A stretch of 14,528 nt of DNA, taken from the NCBI GenBank assembly GCA_029863665.1, contig JAOTUX010000006.1:1-14528 (forward strand). Direction: 5' to 3'. The first letter of the stretch is position 1, and each line of letters starts with the position of its first letter. The notes beneath the pieces are model-generated. The model searched no databases, was not told where the DNA came from, and saw only the letters and a list, made by a program, of their open reading frames with translations. Position numbers and translations under genes: made by a program. Shown here in pieces: positions 1-7,551 of this stretch. The stretch comes from Candidatus Nitrosopumilus sp. Its GTDB lineage: Archaea > Thermoproteota > Nitrososphaeria > Nitrososphaerales > Nitrosopumilaceae.

Positions 1-1
1 C

Positions 2-388
2 AATGTCCGAGAAGTTCCACTTTTCTATCCTGAAAAAGTGGAACAAACAGTATCGTTTGAAGAAGTAAATGGTAAAGTTCAACTTGTAGGCATCACGGGA
101 ATCAAGGGGGAAGTAAATCCCACATTGCTGACCAGAACGTCCTTTGCATACATATTGACTGTGATTAACAATGGGACCACAAACCATAGACTCTACATAG
201 AAGGACTGAACGCCCAAACAGATCTGCTGGATCCGGGACAGAATGATACCATTACCGTTTTCCCAAATGAGGAGGGAACTTACAATTATTACGATAAAAG
301 AGAGACGCTCACTTTTCTGGGGAAATTAAAAGTCGTAACCGTTGTTCCCAGTGACGAGTTTCAAGGATTTCTAAAGGACATGATTTGA
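2..388 (+). CDS. Cupredoxin-like secreted protein, 5' truncated by the window edge
   Basis: The reading frame is open to the left edge (frame from base 2; the first in-window start-like codon is GTG at 38), so the N-terminus and any signal peptide are missing. The visible part is beta-rich and reads like a cupredoxin fold, ending in a segment of the form TYNYYDKRETL followed by LGKLKVV. In plastocyanin-type proteins that position holds the Cys/His/Met copper-ligand loop before a final G-K-x-x-V strand. Here no Cys or His is visible in the loop, so copper binding through the classical site is doubtful. Nitrosopumilus-like archaea encode many extracellular cupredoxins for copper-based electron transfer. 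This one may be structural, or may be the copper-free domain of a larger protein. A convergent micro-ORF lies just downstream. The fold call is moderate and the function is unknown. Confidence 0.55.
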   Translation, partial: NVREVPLFYPEKVEQTVSFEEVNGKVQLVGITGIKGEVNPTLLTRTSFAYILTVINNGTTNHRLYIEGLNAQTDLLDPGQNDTITVFPNEEGTYNYYDKRETLTFLGKLKVVTVVPSDEFQGFLKDMI

Positions 389-414
389 AATACGTTTTCA
401 AACCCATAACATAA

Positions 415-492
415 CTAGTCCTCGTAAAAAATCCAGGACAGCCCTTGTACTTCTTTCCAGCTTGGCTCGTTTTGTTTATCTTGATTGCTCAT
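415..492 (-). CDS. Possible 25-aa micro-protein
   Basis: An ATG on the minus strand (complement of 490-492) opens a 25-codon frame that ends in TAG at 415-417. The peptide is protein-like: a polar N-terminus (MSNQDKQNEPSW), then KEVQGLSWIFYED. A TATA-like box CTTTTATTC on the minus strand (513-521) lies about 25 nt upstream of the ATG, as expected for a leaderless archaeal transcript. It is convergent with the cupredoxin gene and ends 26 bp from it. I do not recognise the family and nothing shows a function. The promoter geometry and composition favour a real small gene, but at this length chance cannot be excluded. Confidence 0.35.
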   Translation of the reverse strand: MSNQDKQNEPSWKEVQGLSWIFYED

Positions 493-948
493 GATGTAAC
501 ATTATACAATTTGAATAAAAGCAACACGAATGATTCGTTCATTTTTTCATCAGGTGATTTGTATGAATCAGTAATTGACAAAGGATAATTTGAAAGGATG
601 GGCAAAAGTTGGCCCACCCCTTGGACGGTTATGGTTGGTTAAACGGTCAGATGACTCCTGCCATATGAATACTGAATTATAATTTGCAGAGTTTGCTTAA
701 AAGAGAATAGTATGATTCATCAGAATGATCTAAATAATATTGGTGCAAAAATCTAACATAGATAAATTGGATCTCTCACTAAGCAACTAACCGTTGTTGG
801 TCTTAAGATTCAAAATCAATTTTCAATTCTAGAACATGCTTGAATAATTGAAAAAATGTTTGAGCCTCTTTTATCAGGCAGTTACCTGATGTTAGACTAC
901 CGATATAGAATCAAAATTTTGTTTTAATCTCTTGATGTATCCGACGAT
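493..948. other. Gene-poor intergenic stretch
   Basis: No convincing gene, tRNA or known RNA was seen on either strand. There is a 13-codon plus-strand frame starting at 598 and short weak stems (TGGGC/GCCCA at 599-616), none persuasive. A TTTTAATC box at 922-929 probably belongs to the zinc-ribbon gene pair that follows. Confidence 0.5.
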
Positions 949-1080
949 ATGATGGCAATTACAGCAACAGTCAGGCATTGTAGTAATTGCGACAAATTCT
1001 TTTCTTGCTGTTCATTACAAAATTTAAAATCATGCCCCGATTGCAGAAATATCTCCATATCACATCATACAAAATTATGA
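949..1080 (+). CDS. Tiny Cys-rich zinc-ribbon protein, 43 aa
   Basis: The frame starts with two consecutive ATG codons (949 and 952) and ends in TGA at 1078-1080. The product has six cysteines, including two CxxC knuckles: CSNC near residues 11-14 and CPDC near 29-32. A CC pair sits at residues 20-21. This is a compact zinc-ribbon layout of the kind abundant in thaumarchaeal genomes. A TATA-like TTTTAATC at 922-929 lies about 20-27 nt upstream, consistent with leaderless transcription. Its stop overlaps the ATG of the next gene (ATGA at 1077-1080), so the two are probably one translationally coupled unit. A longer frame through this region, starting at 987, is out of register with the Cys pattern and less likely to be used. 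The partner and role are unknown; DNA, RNA or protein binding is only an inference from the zinc-ribbon fold. Confidence 0.55.
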   Translation: MMAITATVRHCSNCDKFFSCCSLQNLKSCPDCRNISISHHTKL

Positions 1081-1235
1081 CCTGCAGGGGAATTTGCGAA
1101 AGATACAGATCTGAAAGTCAAAGATATAATCAAGGAATCAAGAGATGTGTTTCCTGTGAAACATATCTAGAATATGATGGTGTACACTGTCCATGTTACA
1201 GGACACAGCTTCGTGGAAAGAGAAAAAGTAAATGA
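1077..1235 (+). CDS. Small thaumarchaeal-type zinc-finger protein, 52 aa
   Basis: From the ATG at 1077 the product begins MTCRGICERYR and continues with a CVSC knuckle (residues 24-27) and a CPC near residues 38-40, ending in a very basic tail (LRGKRKSK). I recognise the general pattern CxGxC, CxxC, W/H-CPCC, LR as a recurrent short zinc-finger family in Nitrosopumilus-like archaea. Here the last expected Cys of the CPCC element is Tyr, so one metal ligand may be missing. The frame is open upstream to 987, but the family begins at this Met and the ATGA overlap with the preceding gene supports the start. The basic tail suggests nucleic-acid contact. The cellular role is unknown. Confidence 0.6.
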   Translation: MTCRGICERYRSESQRYNQGIKRCVSCETYLEYDGVHCPCYRTQLRGKRKSK

Positions 1236-1952
1236 TTTAGATCCAATTCCATGGAGGCTTGAACCATGATTGGGGAATAATTGAGACGCAGATTAAAATC
1301 AAGAAGCCAACTACACACATCCTCTACGTGATGCTGCTTGTATGCTAACACCAGTAACACGACGGGAACTCTACATGACAATAGGTTATCGTATCAGCTT
1401 CCTAATACTAATACGCACAACTAAGATAAAACATTGATCCTTCTGAAAACCAATATTTCCAAATGATAATAATTATGATCATTGTTAAATATCATTTTGA
1501 CGTACAGGGTATAACGAGTATCTGTTGTTCTGCGTCGTAGAATAATAGTTTGGAAAACATCTCATGTTATGGTTCGTCCTAGAATCAATGTTTTCCATGT
1601 ATCTCGTTGTATAAAATTTCCTAAAAACCATGTTTTAGAAATAGATTTTGAGTTGAATCTTTAAAGGCCTGAACCGTTTTTGTGGAAAGAAAAATATTTC
1701 ATTTAGAATTAACTTAAACTCGCCTGCCATTTCAGGGATAGAAGTGAATGAAGTTAGAGGTAATCATGTCCCAGATAAATCCAAAGAATGGTGATTTCTG
1801 CTCGTATTTGCATTACAATCTTAATTAAAATTTCAATAATTTGAAATGCGAATGGTTTTCACAAGAACCAGCGTTCGTTTTTAAGTATTCATCATGGCAA
1901 GGATCAGGAGAATATTCTTTGGATAAAAATATACGAAACTAATTCTTTTTTA
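1236..1952. other. Gene-poor intergenic stretch
   Basis: About 700 bp with frequent stops in all frames and no tRNA-like T-arm or other RNA signature that I can see. It contains AT-rich imperfect dyads near 1455-1500 (AATGATA ... TATCATT). The UspA gene ends at its right edge on the opposite strand. Decayed sequence or untranslated regulatory DNA are both possible. Confidence 0.5.
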
Positions 1953-2381
1953 TCATTTTACAACCAATACTGGAATCTTTGATGTGTGGAGTATGTGGTT
2001 TGCAACGCTTCCCAAATACGACTCATCTGATGAACCGGCACCCTTCGAACCAATTACAATCAGTTCGTAGTTCCACCTGTTTGCAAAATCGAGAATGTCC
2101 TTTTTGACAGAACCGTGGATTATCTCTCCGTTCAGGTCTACGCCGTTTTTGGCAGCGGTATTTTTTGCCTTTTCTAAAAGCATATCAATTTGTTTTCTTT
2201 TGGAAGAATCCAGATCCTCAATCGTATCAAAACCGTATCGTGACGGCTTTTGGCTGACGTACAATCCTGTGAGTGTTGCACCGCATTGCCTTGCAAAATA
2301 AATTGCCTTTTCTAATCCCCTAAAGGAGTTTTGTGAGCCGTCAAGTGGAACCAGTATCTTTTTGACATCATAGGGTTGCAT
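1953..2381 (-). CDS. Universal stress protein, UspA family
   Basis: The 142-aa product is a full-length single Usp domain. The N-terminal strand KKILVPLDGS (residues 7-16) contains the conserved Asp of the nucleotide pocket. Near the C-terminus the ATP-binding signature G-x2-G-x9-G-S is intact (G111, G114, G124, S125), followed by the last strand IPVLVVK. This places it with the ATP-binding subgroup, cytosolic and probably homodimeric, with roles in stress survival that are not well defined. It stands alone on the minus strand, back to back with the Hsp20 gene, another stress protein. The ATG start at 2381 fits the usual family start a few residues before the first beta strand. Confidence 0.9.
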   Translation of the reverse strand: MQPYDVKKILVPLDGSQNSFRGLEKAIYFARQCGATLTGLYVSQKPSRYGFDTIEDLDSSKRKQIDMLLEKAKNTAAKNGVDLNGEIIHGSVKKDILDFANRWNYELIVIGSKGAGSSDESYLGSVANHILHTSKIPVLVVK

Positions 2382-2652
2382 CTTTTTTACTTTTTCACAT
2401 GTTCACTACTTAACACATCTCAAATAATCAAATATGGTAATCATTCATCGCAATTATATTTACACATGACCAAAGTGGAAGTCAATTTAGAAAAAATATT
2501 CTAGTTTAAGATTTTAGCAGTTAGATCAAGTGTAATTTCTGCATTCCCAAATAATTCATTAATCAAAAGATGGTATTCTTTTAAAGAATCATGACAAAAC
2601 CATAATTGATAATCTGCAGAAAGTACAAATCTATTTTTTGTATATCGCCTCC

Positions 2653-3126
2653 ATGAGTAATGAAAATAATGACAAAGAAAAGAATGGTGTTGTCCCGTTT
2701 TGGCGTTCAGGATTTGGCGAACTAGACAAAGTTTTTGACAACTTTAAGCGGGATTTTGAGCATGCATTTGCAGCAAAACCCCTTCACCTGTTTGACGTCA
2801 CAACAGCATGTGATTTGGTAGATGAAGGAGACAAGTTTGTAGTTACTGCAGACATGCCCAGAATAAAGAAAGAGGAGATCAACCTCAATGTCGGTGATGA
2901 CTATATTGACATCTCAGCCGAACACAAGGAATCCGAAGAAGAAAAGAAGAAGAAATACGTCAGAAAAGAGCACAGTGAGATATCGATCCATCGAAGAATG
3001 AGTCTTCCTGAGAGGGTAAAGCCATCAGATGTCAAGGCTAAACTCACCAATGGGATTCTGACTGTAGAGATTCCAAAGGAAAATCCAACACCGCAACCAA
3101 AGGCCACCAAAATCAATATTGAGTAA
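2653..3126 (+). CDS. hsp20: Small heat-shock protein, Hsp20/alpha-crystallin family
   Basis: The 157-aa product is an ATP-independent chaperone that holds unfolding proteins in cytosolic oligomers. After a variable N-terminal arm (residues 1-46), the alpha-crystallin domain starts near FDVTTACDL and shows the typical VTADMPRIKKEEI strand, the LP-containing region and the hallmark NGILTVEIPK (about 133-142). The extreme C-terminus carries an I-x-I motif (I154-N-I156), which docks neighbouring subunits. I chose ATG 2653 over the in-frame TTG at 2638 because it is ATG and leaves room for an AT-rich promoter element at about 2627-2636. The gene is followed by a T-rich terminator and then by the casposon's repeat array, so it marks the left host flank. 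Confidence 0.9.
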   Translation: MSNENNDKEKNGVVPFWRSGFGELDKVFDNFKRDFEHAFAAKPLHLFDVTTACDLVDEGDKFVVTADMPRIKKEEINLNVGDDYIDISAEHKESEEEKKKKYVRKEHSEISIHRRMSLPERVKPSDVKAKLTNGILTVEIPKENPTPQPKATKINIE

Positions 3127-3140
3127 TACAATCCCATCAT

Positions 3141-3160
3141 TGCTTTTTATTTTTTATTTC
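3141..3160 (+). terminator. T-rich transcription terminator after hsp20
   Basis: Runs of T (CTTTTTATTTTTTATTTC) begin 17 bp after the hsp20 stop codon. Archaeal RNA polymerase commonly terminates at such tracts without a hairpin. Confidence 0.55.
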
Positions 3161-3183
3161 ATCACCAAAAATATGGCATGATG

Positions 3184-3419
3184 CCGAATTGGTAAATATT
3201 ATCGATCAGACTTTCTATCGACAGTTTCGACAAAATTCCCGAATTGATACCGAATTGATATGAATAATAGATCATACTCTCGGAAACTCTCGGGACATTT
3301 TACCGAATTGATAGTTACTGTCTCCGAATTGACACCGAAAAGACAATTTCTTCAGCCGAACTGATACCGAATTGATAATTGCTGTTACCGAATTGATAGT
3401 TCATTCTACCGAATTGATA
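3184..3419 (+). repeat. Iteron array of 11-bp CCGAATTGATA units with helical phasing
   Basis: Copies or close variants of CCGAATTGATA begin at 3184, 3239, 3250, 3303, 3324, 3335, 3356, 3367, 3388 and 3409. Intervals are 55, 11, 53, 21, 11, 21, 11, 21 and 21 bp, all close to multiples of the 10.5-bp DNA turn, so the units face the same side of the helix. Exact copies are at 3239, 3250, 3303, 3367, 3388 and 3409; the others carry one to several mismatches. Some units abut as tandem pairs and others are separated by unrelated 10-bp spacers. This is the expected form of a cooperative protein-binding array: an origin or terminus recognised by a replication protein, the casposase or a terminal protein. 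It sits at the extreme left of the element, downstream of the last operon gene. Confidence 0.85.
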
Positions 3420-3465
3420 AAAGATATCAGAAGAACAGTCCGTTAGAACTGCCTTTCCAATTTCA

Positions 3466-3804
3466 TTACCTGTTTTCTGTGCTGTTGTCGTTTCCATTTT
3501 TGTAGTGATTGTACAACCACAATCCACCAAAGAGTGCAATCATCACCCCGCCAAAAATCAAGAAGGCCTTTACGATTCCAGAGTTTCCAGTAATGTCAAC
3601 TCCTTTCACGTCTTTGAGATATTTCTTAAATTCCTCAGGTCTATCTTTGAACTGCACAAAATTATTCATGCTGTTTGCACGGTATGTTCTAGGTTTCTTG
3701 TCAGGTCCCCTTTCTCTGCTGCGAGGTTTTTTTGCAGTAACTTCTATTACAGAATCATCACTACTTTCAGATACAATTTCAACAACTTTATCTTCCTCCA
3801 TCAT
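3466..3804 (-). CDS. Small membrane-anchored basic protein in the casposon operon
   Basis: The 112-aa product has three parts: an acidic N-terminus (residues 1-20), a strongly basic stretch rich in Lys/Arg/Pro (about 24-42), and a hydrophobic segment about 77-98 (IVKAFLIFGGVMIALFGGLW) followed by a short polar tail. It therefore looks like a tail-anchored single-pass membrane protein with a possible nucleic-acid-binding cytoplasmic part. Its ATG overlaps the polB stop (ATGA, 3801-3804), and a near-perfect Shine-Dalgarno lies 5 nt upstream, so it is coupled to the polymerase. I do not recognise the family. By context it could tether replication of the element to the membrane, as phage phi29 p16.7 does, but that is inference only. 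The phased iteron array lies immediately downstream. Confidence 0.7.
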   Translation of the reverse strand: MMEEDKVVEIVSESSDDSVIEVTAKKPRSRERGPDKKPRTYRANSMNNFVQFKDRPEEFKKYLKDVKGVDITGNSGIVKAFLIFGGVMIALFGGLWLYNHYKNGNDNSTENR

Positions 3805-6569
3805 ATTGCATCACCTCCTCTGGCCATGATGCTGCCAGCAATGATTTTCTCGATTGTCTTTTTGTGGAGTTTTAATACTCCGTTTTCTCTAATCTTCTTC
3901 TGCAACGAGATTAGATTGCTTCTGGATATTCCAAACTTGTGGGAATCTCTTGGTCTAATATCCAGTATCTTCTCCTCCAAATTATCATAGACCGTGCAAC
4001 TCTCATTCTGAGTGACTCCTAGAACATTAGATACATCAAGATTTGCCACCTCCTTTCCGACATATTTTATCTGATTTTTGTCTATTTTCATGCGTAATCT
4101 GGGCAACAAGCCAACATCACCACCCGACTTTGCCTCCCTGTGGTCGGCATAGTCATCCAGCGTTTCACTCAATGGCTTCCAGTAGGGAATGGTATCTGCA
4201 GAGTCTGGGAATTTTTCTCCAGTGGTATAGTTTGTAAACGGCATGTACTGGATACATTCTCTGTTCTTTGCATCAAGGTACGGCAAGGTTGGAATTACTA
4301 CATTTCCGTTTTCATCTGTCTTGCAACCCGCACCGACAAGTATCTTGTTGAACGGTCTAAGATTAGAGAATCTTTTCAACACGTTTGGTGTCGTGATGCT
4401 CATCTTGGATACTGCATACTTGGAATCATAATTGTCAAGTATCTCTTGTTTATTCTCTGGGGAATAATGCATTGCAAGTATGTCTTGCCACCATTTCTCT
4501 GCATCAACGTCCAATAGATGAGCCAAGCCATGAGATGTAAACTTGTGAATATTGAACTTGTCTTTTGCATCATCATATTCAAACAAAACATAGCGTTTAG
4601 ATGATACACCAAAGAACAATACATTATCCAATAGTTTTCCGTCATCTGATTTTTCAATCTTGAAAACCTGCACATCATCATTTTCATATGGGTTAAGTTT
4701 CTGGAAAAATCCCTGAATCTCACTTGCATGTTTTGGTGAGACCATTATACTATCTGTGTCCATGTATGCAACGTATCCATCTCTGTGCGATGTAACAATA
4801 CTTTCAGCCGCTGCCAAAACCAATCTGGCTGCTGCAGGCAAGAACACTCCTAGTATCGGATTGAAATGCTTTGCTGGTATTTCTTTTCTTGATGTTGTGT
4901 TAGGATCTACTGAAAATGATTCATCAATCCCATAGACTGTTACTGGTTCATTTTGCTTTTCAGATTCAGTATTCACCTGAATATGAATGCCATATGATGC
5001 GGTGTTTGCAATTATCTTTATCGTGTTTTGAATCGTCTTCTCAATTTCAGAATCTACGGTACATTGCTTCATCTCCAATTTCTTCTCGATTAGTTGCTCA
5101 ATGAAATTCTCCTTTCTTGGATTGACTGTCACTCCCTTGAAAATTTCTATTTTTTCATCAGGTATGTTTTGCTGTATTCCTAATGGAGAAAACGTGATTA
5201 CCTTTTCAATTGTAGGGGTGTGGCCTGTAAGCAATTTTGAGGCTATCAAATCAGATACAGTATACCATGGACTTGTTCCATCAGTGCTTTTGAGATAGTT
5301 TACGCCTATGTTCTGGGTCTTTTTGGAGCCATATGAACAGCGAACAGGCACAATCATGGAACCGTCGGGTACTACCTTGCATATTGTAGTAAGATTCCTC
5401 CACGTATCTTTTTGAGAAATATCCTGTAGAGTTATCCCAGCAAGGAATTTCTGAGTCTTCTCTGTAGTGACAGAATGTTCTATTTTCTCTGCACTCAAAA
5501 ACGAGTACATGTCCATCAATGAAAACAAGGTAGGATAGGTGCTGGTGCAGTCAAGATATGTAACTGGAACTGGTGTCTTTCTGATTCTGGTTTCTACTCG
5601 TCCTGCATAAAATGCAGTCATCAAGTTTCCCACAATATTTTTTGAAAAGTCTTGATTTTTCTCCAAGAGTGGTTTGATGTTTAATTTCTCCAAGTAGAGT
5701 TTTCCAATTGATGCAGGCGAATACAACTTGTTTGAATCATTTGGTTTTACCAAGAATGTATTTTCCAACACAGAAATAATCTTGCAGTAAAGATTGTACA
5801 CTGTAAGTGTTTTTTCTACATTGTTTCTGATTGCATCTTTTGTAATCCCTTTCCTGTTTTGCAAGTTTGTATTAACACCAAATGTCTTTGCAACCTCATC
5901 CATTCCGTCAAAAGATTTGTTACTCATTGCGTAACCGAGTGTCTTCAAATCAACAAAGTATCCACGATACACCTTGTGAGTTGGAATTTGCTTCTTCTCA
6001 CTCTTTGTCCTTAGCGGAGTTGCAAACTGAATAAATGCCGCATCACTGTTGATACTCTTTATCTTGATTGCAGGGAGACGAGGGTTGTCATCAACTAGTT
6101 TTATCGAGAACGCATCCTGTATCTTTCTTGCAGTTCCCCATGATGCTGCCAGTCTGCTCAACTCGTATGGCAAGTCAAATGATACGCACTTTGCCCTTGC
6201 CTCATAGACATACGGATAGAAGACACTTGTAACAAATTCATCTTTGGATGATACGGTTACAATGCAATTCTTTTCTTTTTGTAGAGTTTCTGCAACTTGT
6301 CTTATCATATCAACTTTCTTCTCGTCTAATTCATTATGGAATAGACAAATCTTGTACAATGAACCATTAATCCAAACAGCGCAAGAACTAAAGGTCAAGG
6401 ATTGCTGTTGGTCTAAAGTTGTTTCAGAGGTAAGAATCAACACCATTCCATTGTTGGCATTTTGATTGTGGGGAGAATATCCTCCTACTCTGTAGTTTCC
6501 AGTGTAGCATCGAATACTGATTGGCTCTGGCTGAGGTGCATTGATTACGCCTATTTTGCCCAGTTTCAT
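3801..6569 (-). CDS. polB: Family B DNA polymerase of casposon type (probably protein-primed), degenerate exonuclease
   Basis: The 922-aa product replicates the element. Polymerase motifs are intact: motif A DCTSTYP (D340-P346), motif B KIIANTASYG (K518-G527), motif C YMDTDS (D604, D606) and KRY (658-660). The A-B and B-C distances (178 and 86 residues) are longer than in phi29 or RB69 polymerases and leave room for TPR-type insertions of protein-primed enzymes; this is inference. The N-terminal exonuclease domain is recognisable but its acids are altered: Exo I reads TSE (47-49) instead of DxE, Exo II reads FDLPYE (131-136) instead of NxPFD, and Exo III has Y258-x3-C262 instead of YxxxD. The C-terminus (about 868-910) is an HTH-like module resembling the end of the element's Cas1. 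ATGA overlaps join it to the genes on both sides, and GGAGG lies 7 nt before its ATG. Confidence 0.92.
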   Translation of the reverse strand: MKLGKIGVINAPQPEPISIRCYTGNYRVGGYSPHNQNANNGMVLILTSETTLDQQQSLTFSSCAVWINGSLYKICLFHNELDEKKVDMIRQVAETLQKEKNCIVTVSSKDEFVTSVFYPYVYEARAKCVSFDLPYELSRLAASWGTARKIQDAFSIKLVDDNPRLPAIKIKSINSDAAFIQFATPLRTKSEKKQIPTHKVYRGYFVDLKTLGYAMSNKSFDGMDEVAKTFGVNTNLQNRKGITKDAIRNNVEKTLTVYNLYCKIISVLENTFLVKPNDSNKLYSPASIGKLYLEKLNIKPLLEKNQDFSKNIVGNLMTAFYAGRVETRIRKTPVPVTYLDCTSTYPTLFSLMDMYSFLSAEKIEHSVTTEKTQKFLAGITLQDISQKDTWRNLTTICKVVPDGSMIVPVRCSYGSKKTQNIGVNYLKSTDGTSPWYTVSDLIASKLLTGHTPTIEKVITFSPLGIQQNIPDEKIEIFKGVTVNPRKENFIEQLIEKKLEMKQCTVDSEIEKTIQNTIKIIANTASYGIHIQVNTESEKQNEPVTVYGIDESFSVDPNTTSRKEIPAKHFNPILGVFLPAAARLVLAAAESIVTSHRDGYVAYMDTDSIMVSPKHASEIQGFFQKLNPYENDDVQVFKIEKSDDGKLLDNVLFFGVSSKRYVLFEYDDAKDKFNIHKFTSHGLAHLLDVDAEKWWQDILAMHYSPENKQEILDNYDSKYAVSKMSITTPNVLKRFSNLRPFNKILVGAGCKTDENGNVVIPTLPYLDAKNRECIQYMPFTNYTTGEKFPDSADTIPYWKPLSETLDDYADHREAKSGGDVGLLPRLRMKIDKNQIKYVGKEVANLDVSNVLGVTQNESCTVYDNLEEKILDIRPRDSHKFGISRSNLISLQKKIRENGVLKLHKKTIEKIIAGSIMARGGDAI
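3810..3818 (-). promoter_or_regulatory. Strong Shine-Dalgarno for the small membrane protein
   Basis: On the minus strand GGAGGTGAT lies within the last codons of polB, 5 nt before the ATG at 3804. It fixes the start and suggests re-initiation-independent translation of this last operon gene. Confidence 0.75.
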
Positions 6570-7057
6570 GCGTATTCCTCCATGTTTAGTGTCTGGTAGA
6601 TTCTCTGACGTAGTTTCTTTGCCAATTCCTCGTATGCAGTATTTCGGGTGTTTCTGCCCTTGAGCACCAATACGTCATGTATCCCCATGAGTAGGAACCC
6701 AAGGCGGACATTCTCTGGCTGGTCCTTTTGGAGCCATCTGCCATCCCAGGTCTTTTGAGATTCACTTAGTTCGTAATGGCATTTCTTGTCTACTGTGATT
6801 GTACGATAGTCATGTTTTCGTCCTGCAACGTGATGCAATTCTAAATTGTATGACTCCTCCTTGGAGTTGCAAACCTCGCATCTGTTCTTCTTTTCCTGCA
6901 TTGACTTGTTTTTTGGTTTGCATACAATCTCGTTTACCCATCCCTCAATCTCGTCAATCGTATCAAGAGTATCGTCTCTGAGTTTGCCAATGCAAAACCC
7001 AAGCAATGTCTGCAAACTAGTTACCTTGTTTACCACAGATGTTTCAGTATTGGTCAT
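6566..7057 (-). CDS. HNH endonuclease-like protein of the casposon
   Basis: The 163-aa product contains an HNH/beta-beta-alpha-metal core: a CEVC knuckle (C60, C63), the catalytic-type LELHHVAG with H75-H76, and a second metal-site element KKCHYEL (C93, H94). The flanks are helical. HNH nucleases are regular companions of polymerase-encoding casposons. Possible jobs are processing of replication intermediates, excision, or cleavage of competing DNA, and none is demonstrated. The gene is embedded in the minus operon with ATGA overlaps at both ends (6566-6569 with polB, 7054-7057 with the HTH gene). A GAGGTG lies about 11 nt upstream of its ATG. Confidence 0.85.
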   Translation of the reverse strand: MTNTETSVVNKVTSLQTLLGFCIGKLRDDTLDTIDEIEGWVNEIVCKPKNKSMQEKKNRCEVCNSKEESYNLELHHVAGRKHDYRTITVDKKCHYELSESQKTWDGRWLQKDQPENVRLGFLLMGIHDVLVLKGRNTRNTAYEELAKKLRQRIYQTLNMEEYA

Positions 7058-7551
7058 TTTGTATTGTACACCTCATAGTATTCTGGCTCTTCGATTCTCT
7101 GATTGATTCTGATTATCTCATCAGGGTTTGTCTCCAGTCGATGTAACTTTCCCTTGCTGTCCTTTACCTTCTTGTTTCTAAACTTGGATAGTTTAGATTT
7201 GTCTCCAGTGTTTAGGAATTGCTTAACTGCATTGTGGTATCGTCCGACAACTGATGCGGTTCTTGAATCTTTTATCTCAACACTCTTTTCCTTTTTGTCA
7301 GTGTTGATTCTCATCACTCTTTTGATTCTGTCCCATCTCTTTACAACTGGTTTGCCATTTACTTTCTTGAAACCGTTTGTATGCTTTATGACATTCTTTG
7401 CAGTGATGTTGTTATCGTTTGCTGCTTGTGGCAGCGTCTTGGTTTTGCTGTTGCGCAGTTCACTAATCACTGCAAGTGACTTTTCACGCAATAACTTTTG
7501 CCTTGGAGATAGTTTCCTCCAAGGTCTTTTGTGTAATGGCAGGGCCGTCAT
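7054..7551 (-). CDS. Basic HTH DNA-binding protein of the casposon operon
   Basis: The 165-aa product is strongly basic. Residues about 20-65 read as an HTH with the sense SLAVISELRNSKTKTLPQAA then NDNNITAKNVIKH, followed by a domain with KRWDRIKRVMRI and a conserved-looking SVVGRYHNAVKQFLNTGD segment. I chose the ATG at 7551, not the in-frame ATG at 7566, because a GGAGG (7560-7564) lies 8 nt before it and it overlaps the upstream stop as ATGA (7548-7551), the pattern of every junction in this operon. Similar HTH-plus-linker proteins occur in archaeal and bacterial mobile elements, where they are thought to bind element DNA. It could be the iteron-binding protein, an operon regulator or a terminal-protein candidate; the sequence does not decide. 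Confidence 0.7.
   Translation of the reverse strand: MTALPLHKRPWRKLSPRQKLLREKSLAVISELRNSKTKTLPQAANDNNITAKNVIKHTNGFKKVNGKPVVKRWDRIKRVMRINTDKKEKSVEIKDSRTASVVGRYHNAVKQFLNTGDKSKLSKFRNKKVKDSKGKLHRLETNPDEIIRINQRIEEPEYYEVYNTK

Noticed and set aside
598..642. 13-codon frame beginning MGKSWPTPW
   Set aside because: Very short, without a convincing promoter or recognisable similarity.
987..1076. Extended N-terminus of the 52-aa zinc-finger protein from 987
   Set aside because: The stretch lacks the family's features and overlaps the six-cysteine frame; the ATGA junction at 1077 supports the shorter start.
3184..3419. Iteron array as a small CRISPR array
   Set aside because: Units are only 11 bp, spacers are 0, 10 or about 42 bp, and several units abut directly. 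This does not fit repeat-spacer geometry.
3315..3539. Minus-strand frame with repeated YQFG peptides across the iteron array
   Set aside because: The peptide periodicity is a by-product of 21-bp repeat spacing (a multiple of three). The units and their 11-bp pairs break the frame elsewhere, and the frame starts inside the membrane-protein gene in another register.
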